DNA from: JAGPDB01 sp046331265
GTDB lineage: Bacteria; Actinomycetota; Acidimicrobiia; IMCC26256; JAGPDB01
Length of the DNA stretch: 64,000 bases
Assembly (NCBI GenBank): GCA_046331265.1
Contig: JAXLRE010000001.1
Span: 1-64,000, forward strand
Direction: 5' to 3'
Numbering within the stretch: the stretch's first letter is position 1; each line of letters opens with the position of its first letter. Positions 1-8,694 of this stretch are shown here, piece after piece. Below the pieces are notes generated by a model that had not been told where the DNA came from, did no database searches, and saw only the letters and a list, made by a program, of their open reading frames with translations. Made by a program: the position numbers and the translations under genes.

Positions 1-198
1 CAACTCAAACCTTATGGCGTTGATGTTGCTACTGGTGTTGAAAGATCACCTGGCAAAAAAGATGCAAAGAAAATGCAGAAATTTATTTCTATTGCTAAAG
101 ATCTAGCTACTTCAGATAAGCAGGCTGCCTCTCAAGAAAAAATTGAAGAAGATCGTATTTCGAAAAATATTTATGACTGGATGGATGATGGTCAATGA
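1..198 (+). CDS. trpF: Phosphoribosylanthranilate isomerase, C-terminal end (5' truncated)
   Basis: The window opens inside this gene: 65 codons read in frame from base 1 to a TGA at 196-198. PYGVDVATGVE followed by SPGKKD and a helix is the C-terminal signature of TrpF, the (beta/alpha)8 enzyme that isomerises phosphoribosylanthranilate in tryptophan synthesis. After the normal final helix there is an extra charged tail of about 25 residues ending in YDWMDDGQ, which I do not recognise as usual for the family. The stop overlaps the trpB start (ATGA), so the two are translationally coupled. Identification rests on a short piece plus the perfect trp context. Confidence 0.85.
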   Translation, partial: QLKPYGVDVATGVERSPGKKDAKKMQKFISIAKDLATSDKQAASQEKIEEDRISKNIYDWMDDGQ

Positions 199-1445
199 GT
201 TTGTATGAATTGAATGAACAAGGCGATAAGCCTGATAATGGTTTTTTTGGAAGTTATGGCGGTCGTTATGCCCCAGAAACTTTAATTGCTGCATTAGATG
301 AAATTGAAAATACATTCAACAAATGTTGGAATGACGATAAGTTCAGAAACGAATTTTCAAACTTATTAAGCGAATACGCTGGTAGGCCATCGCCATTAAC
401 ATATTGTAATAATTTGAGTGATTTCACAGGCTATAAAGTCTTTTTAAAGCGTGAAGATTTAAACCATACAGGTTCTCATAAAATAAATAATGTTTTAGGG
501 CAAGCTCTCTTGGCTAGAGAAATGGGCAAAACACATTTGATAGCTGAAACAGGAGCAGGTCAACATGGGGTCGCAACAGCAACCGCTGCAGCACTTTTTG
601 GTATGGAATGCACTGTCTATATGGGTGCTGTAGATGTTGCAAGGCAAGAACTAAACGTTTTTCGTATGGAACTTTTAGGTGCAAAAGTAATACCCGTTAC
701 CAGTGGCAGCGCGACTTTAAAAGATGCTGTTAACGATGCAATGCGTGCCTGGGTAAGCAGAGTTGATGATTCTCACTATTGTTTAGGTTCTGTTATGGGG
801 CCACATCCGTTTCCATATATGGTTCGTGAATTTCAATCTGTTGTTGGAAATGAATCGAAAGAACAGTTCAGGGAAATCAATGGAAACGAACCCGACGCAA
901 TCGTTGCTTGTGTTGGTGGTGGTTCTAATGCCATAGGAAGTTTTAAAGCTTTTGAAAATACAAATGCAAAGTTGATTGGTATAGAGCCAGCAGGTGAAGG
1001 ACTAACGACAGATAAGCATGGTGCAGCCGTTGAAAAAGGCAAAGACGGAATGCTTCATGGAATGAAAACATTAGTTTTACAAGATGAAGATGGTCAGATA
1101 CAAGAAGCGCATTCAATTTCAGCAGGATTAGATTATCCAGGTGTTGGGCCTGAACATGCATACTTATTTTCTACAGGCCGTGCATCTTATTTATCTGCAA
1201 CAGATGATGATGCTCTTTATGGCTTTGCCGCAGCTAGTGCATTAGAAGGAATAATTCCAGCTTTAGAATCAGCACATGCAATAGGTTGGTTAATTAGAAA
1301 CTCACGCGATGTAATTAATGAAGGTCAAAGTGTGATCGTAACAATGTCTGGTAGAGGCGATAAAGATGTATATACAATCAACAAATCATATAAAGACAAA
1401 GTTATTGATTATGTTGAGCAAATTTTGAAGGCAAGAAATAGTTAA
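195..1445 (+). CDS. trpB: Tryptophan synthase beta chain
   Basis: This 416-residue protein condenses indole and serine to tryptophan using PLP, in a complex with TrpA. The PLP lysine is K96 in the motif HTGSHKINN, preceded by KREDLNHT. The phosphate-binding loop CVGGGSNAIG lies near residue 240, and GPEHAYL and SGRGDKD are present near the C-terminus. Length is normal for the main TrpB1 family. It overlaps trpF by four bases (ATGA) and trpA by one (TAATG), so trpF, trpB and trpA form a tightly coupled operon whose start lies left of the window. Confidence 0.98.
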   Translation: MSLYELNEQGDKPDNGFFGSYGGRYAPETLIAALDEIENTFNKCWNDDKFRNEFSNLLSEYAGRPSPLTYCNNLSDFTGYKVFLKREDLNHTGSHKINNVLGQALLAREMGKTHLIAETGAGQHGVATATAAALFGMECTVYMGAVDVARQELNVFRMELLGAKVIPVTSGSATLKDAVNDAMRAWVSRVDDSHYCLGSVMGPHPFPYMVREFQSVVGNESKEQFREINGNEPDAIVACVGGGSNAIGSFKAFENTNAKLIGIEPAGEGLTTDKHGAAVEKGKDGMLHGMKTLVLQDEDGQIQEAHSISAGLDYPGVGPEHAYLFSTGRASYLSATDDDALYGFAAASALEGIIPALESAHAIGWLIRNSRDVINEGQSVIVTMSGRGDKDVYTINKSYKDKVIDYVEQILKARNS

Positions 1446-2215
1446 TGAAATCATTAAGTGAATTTACAATATCTAGAAAACAAGAAGGATTAAAAACCTT
1501 AGTTGTTTATTTGACTGCTGGTCTTGATAGCTGGGTTGATTGTGTTCATGCTGCGCAAGATAATGGAGCGGATATTATTGAAATTGGTTTACCTTTTAGT
1601 GATCCAATAATGGACGGTCCTGTTATCTCACAAGCTTCAGCGCAGTCGATAAAAAATGGTTCAAAAACTTTGGATTTATTAGAAGAAATTAAAGAAGCAA
1701 ATTTTAAAAAACCATATGTGATTATGACTTACACCAACGTTTTGTATGCTCATGGTTTGAAAAAGATAATTCCATTAATTGTCGATGCTTCTGTTTCAGG
1801 ATTAATTTTACCTGATTTAACTTTTGAACAATCATCATTGTTCGCGGAAGAACTAGCTGATACTGATATTTCATTAATTCAACTGGTGGCATCTACAACT
1901 AATGATAAAAGAAAAATAGATATCATAAATACATCGCAGGGCTTTCTCTATTGTGTTGCAATAAAAGGAATTACTGGTCAAAATATTGACTTAACTGAGA
2001 CATATACAGAATTTATTGAGCCTATACACAGCCAGAGCCCTATGCCAACATACTGTGGTGTTGGAATTAGAACTCCTCAAGATGCCAAAAATGTGGCAAA
2101 AATATCGGATGGAGTAATTGTTGGAACCTCAGTTGTTGAAAAAATGTTAGGTAATAATCCAGTTGAAGAAGTTGGTAAATTAGTTAAACAATTCAGAGAA
2201 GCTTTAGACAGTTAA
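1445..2215 (+). CDS. trpA: Tryptophan synthase alpha chain
   Basis: This 256-residue TIM barrel cleaves indole-3-glycerol phosphate and passes indole to TrpB through a tunnel. EIGLPFSDPIMDGPVIS carries the catalytic Glu of the barrel and the conserved Asp. The loop YCVAIKGITGQ replaces the more usual VSxxGVTG, and GVGIRTPQDA is the phosphate-site loop. The start codon overlaps the trpB stop as TAATG. It is the last recognisable trp gene; the next gene downstream has its own promoter-like hexamer. Confidence 0.97.
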   Translation: MKSLSEFTISRKQEGLKTLVVYLTAGLDSWVDCVHAAQDNGADIIEIGLPFSDPIMDGPVISQASAQSIKNGSKTLDLLEEIKEANFKKPYVIMTYTNVLYAHGLKKIIPLIVDASVSGLILPDLTFEQSSLFAEELADTDISLIQLVASTTNDKRKIDIINTSQGFLYCVAIKGITGQNIDLTETYTEFIEPIHSQSPMPTYCGVGIRTPQDAKNVAKISDGVIVGTSVVEKMLGNNPVEEVGKLVKQFREALDS

Positions 2216-2218
2216 ACT
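2213..2218 (+). promoter_or_regulatory. Leaderless -10 element TAAACT for the gene at 2225
   Basis: TAAACT is followed by six bases (aaatat) and then ATG, with no Shine-Dalgarno sequence. The hexamer overlaps the trpA stop codon. The same hexamer and spacing occur before metA and terC in this window. This is a pattern call; no clear -35 element is seen. Confidence 0.5.
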
Positions 2219-2224
2219 AAATAT

Positions 2225-2833
2225 ATGGTTCGTGCATCATCGATATCTAACAACGGAATATCAAGATTCTTTAATAAAAAGGTATTGGTTGGACTAAGCA
2301 TATTTATTGTTTTAGTTTTGGGGCTGATTTGGTTTTTGAATCGTCCAAACGGGAATAGCGATGATTTATCTGTTGCAACAAGTACAACTATTTCAAAAAA
2401 TATTTCAGATAACATAGCTCAACTTAAATATCCTGTTTCGCAACCAGAAGCGATTCCAACTCATTTTGTTAGAACAAATGTAGAAATCATAAGCGATAAA
2501 AGTTCTAAAACTAAATGTGAAGAAGTTCTGCAAAACTATCAAGGCTCTGATGATCCGGATGTTGCCTATATAGATATTTATTCTTATGCTTCTACATGTT
2601 CTTACCCTAGACCTGATGACGCAATGACATATTCAGTGGGGGATTATCCTGGATGGGTTTCTAATCCTGAAGCTAAAAAGGGAATATCTTCGCTGTTTGA
2701 AATTGCAGTAAACCAAGGTATGGTTCGTGTAGAGTCAGATCTAACCGCTGAACAGCTTAAAGAAACTTTATTGAAGTTTGTTAAATTTAATACTGTTCCA
2801 CCTAAAGATAGTGCTGAAATATTAGTTAAATAG
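2225..2833 (+). CDS. Membrane-anchored extracytoplasmic protein of unknown function
   Basis: I do not recognise this 202-residue protein. Residues about 18-37 (VLVGLSIFIVLVLGLIWFL) form one strong transmembrane helix after a short positively charged N-terminus. The remainder is hydrophilic, so an N-in, C-out anchor with an exported domain is likely. That domain contains two cysteines, around residues 97 and 122, that could form a disulfide. The ATG lies six bases downstream of a TANNNT hexamer, which supports this start and a leaderless transcript separate from the trp operon. No lipobox is present. The peroxiredoxin gene follows 27 bases later and may be co-transcribed. Confidence 0.75.
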   Translation: MVRASSISNNGISRFFNKKVLVGLSIFIVLVLGLIWFLNRPNGNSDDLSVATSTTISKNISDNIAQLKYPVSQPEAIPTHFVRTNVEIISDKSSKTKCEEVLQNYQGSDDPDVAYIDIYSYASTCSYPRPDDAMTYSVGDYPGWVSNPEAKKGISSLFEIAVNQGMVRVESDLTAEQLKETLLKFVKFNTVPPKDSAEILVK

Positions 2834-2860
2834 TTGTTTATTATTTATGAAAGGAAATAA

Positions 2861-3325
2861 ATGAAATTAAAAGTTGGAGATAAAGCCCCAAAATTTAAAG
2901 TAGTGGATCAAAATAATAAAGTTCAAGATAGTAAAGATTATGAAGGAAAACCTTACGTAATTTATTTTTATCCAAAAGCAAGTACGCCAGGGTGCACAAC
3001 TCAAAGTTGTAATTTACGAGATTCAATGGAAGATCTCAAAAAATTAAAAGCCAAAGTCATTGGTGTTTCTGCAGATAGTGTTGAAAAACAAAAGAAGTTT
3101 GACGATAAATATAATTTTGGTTTTCCGCTGTTGGCAGATGAAGACCGAAAAGTGATTGAAGCTTATGGTGTTTGGGACGATAAGTCGCTCTATGGAAAAG
3201 TATTTAAAGGTATAGTTCGTAGTGCATTTGTTGTTGATGCCAATGGAAAGATCGCTGGAGCGTTTTATAAAGTTTCTCCAAAGGATACTGTTCCTAAAGC
3301 ATTAGAAGTCTTAAAAACGCTTTAA
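2861..3325 (+). CDS. bcp: Thiol peroxidase of the Bcp/PrxQ type
   Basis: This 154-residue peroxiredoxin reduces hydrogen peroxide and organic hydroperoxides with thiols in the cytoplasm. The active site STPGCTTQSC has the peroxidatic Cys45 and a resolving Cys50 five residues later, the atypical two-Cys arrangement of PrxQ/Bcp. Thr42 and Pro43 of the PxxxT/SxxC-type pocket precede it. The thioredoxin-fold strands YVIYFYPKAS and VIGVSADS are clear, and no signal peptide is present. A good ribosome site (GAAAGGAAATAA) precedes the ATG. A fragment of the repeat family described at 12587 lies 15 bases after the stop. Confidence 0.95.
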   Translation: MKLKVGDKAPKFKVVDQNNKVQDSKDYEGKPYVIYFYPKASTPGCTTQSCNLRDSMEDLKKLKAKVIGVSADSVEKQKKFDDKYNFGFPLLADEDRKVIEAYGVWDDKSLYGKVFKGIVRSAFVVDANGKIAGAFYKVSPKDTVPKALEVLKTL

Positions 3326-3339
3326 CATCCTTCTAGCTT

Positions 3340-3355
3340 CTTTTCGACCCAACAC
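3340..3355. repeat. Solo terminus of the TTGGGTCGAAAA repeat family
   Basis: CTTTTCGACCCAACAC matches the right end of the element at 20554-20669 (GTTTTTCGACCCAACACGG) except at the inner edge. No left arm or core is present, so it looks like a decayed or truncated copy. Just downstream is a short imperfect tandem of gaaagat units (about 3359-3388). The fragment sits between bcp and the unrecognised two-gene module. Confidence 0.5.
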
Positions 3356-3418
3356 AAGGAAAGATGAGGAAAGATGGTGAAAGATATGGCGCTATTGTTT
3401 GTAAAGGTATAAATCGTC

Positions 3419-3424
3419 TAAAAT
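3419..3424 (+). promoter_or_regulatory. Leaderless -10 element TAAAAT for the gene at 3431
   Basis: TAAAAT is followed by six bases (ggtaca) and ATG at 3431, with no Shine-Dalgarno site. It supports 3431 as the start and an independent promoter for the two-gene module. The same hexamer and spacing precede nadA and lysS. Confidence 0.5.
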
Positions 3425-3430
3425 GGTACA

Positions 3431-4666
3431 ATGGCTCGTTTGGCGGATGCAATCATTATGTATGGCATCAAGCCTTGCGAATATCAAGATTTTCAATCAC
3501 GTGAACACGCCATATCTTTAGGAAAAGAGTTTCGTGATTATCGAGATGAGATTGAACAGGCGCTAAAAGACGGCACTCTTGAAGAATTAATAGAATCTAA
3601 CTCAGCAATTGCCAAACTAGTTGACTCTGCTCGTGCAACAAGCGGTCTTATTAAAAGATCAACAGATGATGCCGCCAGATTATGGATAAGTTGGGTTGAT
3701 AGTTTTTCATCCGATAGTGAATTAGGAAAACAATTTATTGGTTCATCAAATTTTCATGGCATGACAGATGAAACTTTATACGACCGTATATGGCAAACCG
3801 TTGTAATCAACGCTACGAATGTAAGCCGATATTTAGATGCATTAAAAGACAGCGGACACCAATTTCGAATACAAGAAATTGGTATACAAGCTCCGCTATT
3901 TGAAAAAGTATTTATCGAATTTGAACTTAGACCAGAACTCCCATTTACACGTGGAGGCGTATTGGTCGAAAATATTTCAAAAGATGAATTCGCTAAAGAT
4001 AAAACAGCAGTTGCTGCATTAGATGCGGAACGAAAAAGAATATTTGATGAAGCAAAATGGATATTAAAATTAACGACTGTTGCCCAAGGACAAAAAACAG
4101 ATCCGGTTAGAGGACCTATACGTGAAACCTATATCCCCCTAGATGAAAATGGTCTGTTAATTCCAGACACAGCAGATCCGAAAAGAAAAATAATTACATT
4201 AGATTCCGAGCATTTACTCGGAGATAACCCAAAAGCAGAAGAATTCAACAAGTTGGCATATGGTCTTTCTCAAGAGCTCACTCTCGTTGCATTTATGACT
4301 TCGTCATTTGCTAACTGTACAAATATAAAGTTAGAAGATGTGGATCCGAATGCCAATAAGAAAAAAGTCAATAAAGTAAAGAATAAGAAAAATCTTGTAA
4401 AATTTAAAACATTAAAAATCGAAATGCTTGACGAAGCAACAAGGATAATAAGAGAGTCAATTGCTAAAGGAACAGAAATTCCTTTACAACTTGTTCGAGG
4501 ACATTTCAAACATTACACCGAAGAACGACCACTTTTTGGAAATCGTGTAGGTCAATGGTGGTGGATGGGACAAATAAGAGGTACTTCAAAAGCTGGTGCA
4601 GTCCTTAAAGATTACGAAGTAGTTGCTCCTCAGACACGAGCTAACCCTCCAGCTCCTTCAAGGTAA
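3431..4666 (+). CDS. Uncharacterised 411-residue protein, first gene of a two-gene module
   Basis: I cannot assign a function. The protein is soluble and charged, with no signal peptide or membrane segment. It has a mostly helical N-terminal half (EFRDYRDEIEQALKDG and following), a lysine-rich linker near residue 315 (NKKKVNKVKNKK), and a C-terminal block from about residue 355 to 398 with LVRGHFKHYTEERPLFG, QWWWMGQIRG and KDYEV. I recall that tail (RGHFK, YT, LFG, WW, RG, KDY) from unassigned proteins of actinobacteria and their phages; that is memory, not a search. The start is supported by a -10 hexamer six bases upstream. The next gene begins two bases after the stop, so the two are probably co-expressed. 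The module interrupts a housekeeping stretch. Confidence 0.75.
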   Translation: MARLADAIIMYGIKPCEYQDFQSREHAISLGKEFRDYRDEIEQALKDGTLEELIESNSAIAKLVDSARATSGLIKRSTDDAARLWISWVDSFSSDSELGKQFIGSSNFHGMTDETLYDRIWQTVVINATNVSRYLDALKDSGHQFRIQEIGIQAPLFEKVFIEFELRPELPFTRGGVLVENISKDEFAKDKTAVAALDAERKRIFDEAKWILKLTTVAQGQKTDPVRGPIRETYIPLDENGLLIPDTADPKRKIITLDSEHLLGDNPKAEEFNKLAYGLSQELTLVAFMTSSFANCTNIKLEDVDPNANKKKVNKVKNKKNLVKFKTLKIEMLDEATRIIRESIAKGTEIPLQLVRGHFKHYTEERPLFGNRVGQWWWMGQIRGTSKAGAVLKDYEVVAPQTRANPPAPSR

Positions 4667-4668
4667 CA

Positions 4669-5325
4669 ATGAATAAGATACGTGCTATTCCAATTGCTAA
4701 AGCTTTAACTGGCTCTAAGTGGGGCGTTGATCATCTGTCTAAACAAACAAGATCAGGAAAAATTCCTGGGTTTACAATACCGGCAGAAATAGTTGAACAG
4801 GCAACAGGAATACCGAGTCAAAATTGGTCTGCCATTGAAGATGTATCTCCATTTTATGAAATACCCTCAGCTATGTTAGGTGGTTTAGCCCGTCCAATTT
4901 TTGGGGTATCGCCATCACAAGATTGGAACGGTTCACATTTGCATACACCGCATTCACCTCTTTTTGAGTTTCATATAGATGGTTCGCGAGTAAGCGACCT
5001 TGCTGTCCATATTCAAGGTGAATGCGAAGGTGATAGGAGAGTTGTATTGGGAGATCAGCGTCAAGAATTCGAATATATTTGGCGTCTAAAACCGAAATTA
5101 ACCGATGAAGAAATACTAGAAGTTTTAGAAGAACATTTTCCAGGTCGATCTTTTTGGTTTGGAACTACATCATTAGGTGTAGCAACTGTATTTTCTAATG
5201 TCGATCAGCAACGAACACCACATGTATTTTTTGGTGAAGGAACCTGGTCAAGATTTAATGGACCAGATCCTAAACACTCAACGCGTGGAAACCACCATCA
5301 ACGTGAATTATCTCGCCAGTTGTAG
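4669..5325 (+). CDS. Uncharacterised 218-residue protein, second gene of a two-gene module
   Basis: I do not recognise this protein. It is soluble, with no signal or membrane segment. The first 60 residues (AKALTGSKWGVDHLSKQ, then SGKIPGFTIPAEIVEQATGI) resemble a helix-turn-helix-like or specificity region, but only weakly. The middle is beta-rich with HLHTPHSPLFEFHIDG. It starts two bases after the upstream gene. Its last 18 codons lie antisense over the 3' end of fabI (5270-5325), so its C-terminus PKHSTRGNHHQRELSRQL is written on the complement of fabI codons. That suggests it lost its original stop or was inserted here and runs on into fabI. Confidence 0.65.
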   Translation: MNKIRAIPIAKALTGSKWGVDHLSKQTRSGKIPGFTIPAEIVEQATGIPSQNWSAIEDVSPFYEIPSAMLGGLARPIFGVSPSQDWNGSHLHTPHSPLFEFHIDGSRVSDLAVHIQGECEGDRRVVLGDQRQEFEYIWRLKPKLTDEEILEVLEEHFPGRSFWFGTTSLGVATVFSNVDQQRTPHVFFGEGTWSRFNGPDPKHSTRGNHHQRELSRQL

Positions 5326-6028
5326 ATCTCATTAAGTCAGAAAAGAGTGCAACACAAGTTTGTGCGACTGGTTCAGTGTCAGTTAGATCCCAGCCTATAG
5401 GTGCACGATCGTTCCAGATTTCTTCAAATTTTGAAAAACCAGGAATAGACTTTGCAGCCATTGTTCTAAGTGGACCTGCTGCAATGAGATTACTGCGAAT
5501 TCCTTTTTCACCTAAATCTCTTGCAACATAACGGTTAATTGATTCAAGTGCAGCTTTACAAACGCCCATCCAATCATAGCTTGGCCATGCGATTGTAGCG
5601 TCAAAATCTAAACCTACTATCGAACCACCATTTTTCATGAGAGGTGCGACTGCTTTCGCGATTGCAGCATACGAATATGCAGAAATATGAAAAGCATTTG
5701 AGACATCTTCAAATGGTGCATTTAAAAAGTCTCCGCCTAAGCAAGTCTCTGGATTAGCAAAAGCAATAGCATGTAAAACAGCATCTACAGAACCATTTAA
5801 TTTATTACCAAGATCATCAAGATCAGAATTATTAGTTACGTCTAATTCGATAACTTCTATGCTTTCATCAATTTTTTTAGCACACCTTTGAGTTAAGCTC
5901 ATAGCGCGTCCAAAAGAACTCAAAACTATCTCAGCACCTTGCTCATGAGCCTTTTTTGCAACACCAAAAGCTATTGATGAATCAGTTAGAACGCCAGTGA
6001 TAAGGCATTTTTTATTTTCTAAAAGCAT
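5270..6028 (-). CDS. fabI: Enoyl-ACP reductase, InhA-like
   Basis: This 252-residue short-chain dehydrogenase performs the last reduction of each fatty-acid elongation cycle with NADH. The N-terminus CLITGVLTDSSIAFGVAKKA is the FabI-type nucleotide loop. The active site YDWMGVCKAALES shows Tyr and Lys spaced by six residues, as in FabI rather than ordinary SDRs, and GIRSNLIAAGPLRTMAA closely resembles mycobacterial InhA. The C-terminus IIHVDGGFHALSV is complete. The ribosome site AAGGAG precedes the ATG. It is the last gene of the minus-strand fab cluster, and its 3' end overlaps a convergent unknown gene by 56 bases. Confidence 0.95.
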   Translation of the reverse strand: MLLENKKCLITGVLTDSSIAFGVAKKAHEQGAEIVLSSFGRAMSLTQRCAKKIDESIEVIELDVTNNSDLDDLGNKLNGSVDAVLHAIAFANPETCLGGDFLNAPFEDVSNAFHISAYSYAAIAKAVAPLMKNGGSIVGLDFDATIAWPSYDWMGVCKAALESINRYVARDLGEKGIRSNLIAAGPLRTMAAKSIPGFSKFEEIWNDRAPIGWDLTDTEPVAQTCVALFSDLMRSTTGEIIHVDGGFHALSV

Positions 6029-6037
6029 GTGTGCTCC

Positions 6038-7435
6038 TTATAGAGGTGAATTACCATGTTTTTTGTTACTTGGTTCTTCTCGTTTTGTTTGTAGAGAACC
6101 CAAGACAGTAGCAATGAACGCTCGTGTAGATGATGGTTCGATAATTGCATCGACGAAACCTAAATCTGCAGCTTGGTTTGGGTTCGAAAATTGATTTTCG
6201 TATTGGCTTACTAAAAGCTCACGAAGTTTTTCGCGCTCTTGTGCATTTTCTACAGCACCAAGTTGTTTCCGATTCAAAATTGCAACAGCACCACTTGCAC
6301 CCATAACTGCAATTTCTGAATTAGGCCATGCTGCGCACCAGTCATTTCCAAGATTTTTTGAATCCATAACAATATAAGCGCCACCATAACTTTTACGTAA
6401 GATAATACAGATACGAGGAACACTTGCTTTAGCGTATGCGTAAACAAGTTCAGCTCCGTGCCTTATCATTCCACGCCATTCCAAATCTTTACCCGGTTCA
6501 AAACCTGGAGTGTCAACAAAAGTTAATATCGCAATATTAAAAGCATCACAAAATGCAACAAAACGAGCAGCTTTTCTTGAAGCTTCTATATCTATAGTGC
6601 CTGCACGAGAAATTGGCTGGTTAGCAATAATACCTACGCTCTGACCATTTACCCGCGAAAATGCCGTAACAATATTTTGTGCATAAGAAGAACGAACTTC
6701 AAAAAAAGTATCTTCATCGACGATGTCATTAATTACATCACGAACATCATACGCCGCATTAGCTGAATCAGGAACTGTATCTGCAGCTATTGAACATTCG
6801 CGGTCAATAGCATCTTCACAATCGTATATTTCTGCATTTTCAATATGATTATTTGGAAGATAATCTAAAAGAGTTGAATAAATATCCATTGCCTCTTCAA
6901 GATTTTCAGTAATAAATGAAGCAACACCAGAAGTTGAATGCAATTCTGTTGAACCCAATTCATTTCGTGAAACTTCAACACCTGTAAATTCTTTTACAGA
7001 ATCAGGACCAGAAACATAAGCAAATGCTTCTTTGGTCATAATTACGTAATCAACCAAACCTAAAACAAGCGAAGGTCCCGAAACACATGCTCCTGTCACG
7101 ATCGCTGTTGTCGGAACTACACCAGAAAGATTAGCTAATTCAGCAGCGAAAGAACCCCAAGCATGTAAACCTGCTGGACCTTCAGTAATATCAGCACCTG
7201 AAGTATCTAAAATCAACAAAAAAGGAATACCGAGTTGAGCGGAAAGTTCAGCTGAACGTTTCATAGAGTCTGCATCTGCAGAAGTTATAGCACCGTGACG
7301 AGATCCTCCACCCAAGCGTAAAACAGAAATTTTTCTATCATCAATAACTTCAATTGTGCTAGAAGCTACTTGACAATGGTGGCTTAAAAATGGGGCTTCG
7401 GTAGAAGACGAAATAGTTTTAGCTTCAAAGGTCAT
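6038..7435 (-). CDS. Acyl-CoA carboxylase carboxyltransferase subunit (AccD/PccB-like)
   Basis: This 465-residue protein has both crotonase-like halves fused, as in actinobacterial AccD/PccB carboxyltransferases that move CO2 from biotin to acetyl- or propionyl-CoA. Recognisable pieces are GSRHGAITSAD and GACVSGPSLVLGLVDYVIM in the first half. VDTPGFEPGKDLEWRGMIRHGAELVYAYA, split here by function, and RKSYGGAYIVM with AVMGASGAVAIL mark the second. The tail HGNSPL matches the usual KKHGNxPL ending. It starts inside the fabF stop (ATGA overlap). Its place in the fab cluster suggests acetyl-CoA carboxylation, but substrate cannot be read from sequence, so I give no symbol. No biotin carboxylase gene is in the window. 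Confidence 0.85.
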   Translation of the reverse strand: MTFEAKTISSSTEAPFLSHHCQVASSTIEVIDDRKISVLRLGGGSRHGAITSADADSMKRSAELSAQLGIPFLLILDTSGADITEGPAGLHAWGSFAAELANLSGVVPTTAIVTGACVSGPSLVLGLVDYVIMTKEAFAYVSGPDSVKEFTGVEVSRNELGSTELHSTSGVASFITENLEEAMDIYSTLLDYLPNNHIENAEIYDCEDAIDRECSIAADTVPDSANAAYDVRDVINDIVDEDTFFEVRSSYAQNIVTAFSRVNGQSVGIIANQPISRAGTIDIEASRKAARFVAFCDAFNIAILTFVDTPGFEPGKDLEWRGMIRHGAELVYAYAKASVPRICIILRKSYGGAYIVMDSKNLGNDWCAAWPNSEIAVMGASGAVAILNRKQLGAVENAQEREKLRELLVSQYENQFSNPNQAADLGFVDAIIEPSSTRAFIATVLGSLQTKREEPSNKKHGNSPL

Positions 7436-8688
7436 GACAGAACAGGAGATAAAACAATACTTGCGTTATGACCACCAAAACCGAATGAATTTGAGAGAAC
7501 AGCACCACCGTCATACTCGCGAGGTGAACCATTAACAATATCTATATCAATGTCGTCGCCTGGCTTTTCAAAATTTGCAGTTGGAGGCATTAATTTATTT
7601 TTGATTGTGAGCGTAGAAATAATTCCTTCAACAGCACCTGCTGCAGCAATTAAATGTCCTGTAACACCTTTAGTTCCTGAAACAGGTGGAACAGCATTTC
7701 CAAATACATGATGCATTGCAGCTGTTTCACCAGAATCGTTCAATGGTGTAGAAGTTGCATGTGCATTTATGTGAGAGATGTCGCTTGGTGAAAGACCGGC
7801 TGTCTCTAAAGCCATTTTCATTGAACGTGCAGCACCAGAACCATCAGGCAATGGGGCAGTGATGTGGTGAGCATCGCCACTACGACCATAACCAACTATT
7901 TCTGCATAAATTGTTGCACCACGATCTTTTGCTGATTTCAAACTTTCTAAGATTAGAAATCCTGCACCTTCGGCCATAACGAAACCATCTCTATTGGCGT
8001 CGAAAGGTCGAGAAGCATGAGTTGGGTCATCGTTTCTAGAACTTAAAGCACCCATACGAGCGAACGCTGACATAACTAATGGTGTTACACCAGCTTCAGC
8101 GCCACCAGTTAAAACAATGTCGCAACTGCCATCCCAAATAAGTCTGGCAGCTTCACCTAAAGCATGACTTCCAGCTGCACAAGCTGTCGTGACGTTAAAG
8201 TTAACTCCACTAAAACCACACATGATTGATGCATGACCTGCAATAGCATTTGCCATCATTGAAGGAACAAAGAAAGGAGAAACCCTACTTGGTCCTTTTT
8301 CTTGATAGATGCTCCATTGTTCTTCAAGCGTTAATATTCCACCAACACCAGTACCTGTAACGACACCAGCACGGGTTGCATCAAAAGAACCTTCTTCTAA
8401 ACCACTCGATTTAAAAGCATCTATTGCAGCAGCTACACCAAGTTGTGTAAACCTATCCCAACGACGAGCTTCTTTAGCATTGACATAGTTCTCAATAGCT
8501 AAAGCGTCATCATCGACTTCACATGCGAAACGCACCGGCAAATTGCTTGCATCGAAATTAGTTATTTCTCGTGCTGTAGCTTTACCGCTTAATACGCGTT
8601 CCCAAAAAGTATCGATGTCGCATCCGGCAGGAGTTTTAACTCCCATACCTGTAATGACAGCACGGTTCTCGTCGTTGCGTTGGGTCAT
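7432..8688 (-). CDS. fabF: 3-Oxoacyl-ACP synthase II
   Basis: This 418-residue condensing enzyme elongates acyl-ACP with malonyl-ACP. The catalytic triad is visible as Cys in TTACAAGSHALGEA, the first His in INAHATSTPLNDSGE and the second His in KGVTGHLIAAAGAVEG. The C-terminal NSFGFGGHNASIVL loop is complete. It begins six bases after the acpP stop and overlaps the accD-like start by four bases, so the fab genes form one transcription unit. Length and motifs are those of FabF rather than FabB. Confidence 0.96.
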   Translation of the reverse strand: MTQRNDENRAVITGMGVKTPAGCDIDTFWERVLSGKATAREITNFDASNLPVRFACEVDDDALAIENYVNAKEARRWDRFTQLGVAAAIDAFKSSGLEEGSFDATRAGVVTGTGVGGILTLEEQWSIYQEKGPSRVSPFFVPSMMANAIAGHASIMCGFSGVNFNVTTACAAGSHALGEAARLIWDGSCDIVLTGGAEAGVTPLVMSAFARMGALSSRNDDPTHASRPFDANRDGFVMAEGAGFLILESLKSAKDRGATIYAEIVGYGRSGDAHHITAPLPDGSGAARSMKMALETAGLSPSDISHINAHATSTPLNDSGETAAMHHVFGNAVPPVSGTKGVTGHLIAAAGAVEGIISTLTIKNKLMPPTANFEKPGDDIDIDIVNGSPREYDGGAVLSNSFGFGGHNASIVLSPVLS

Positions 8689-8694
8689 AATTAT

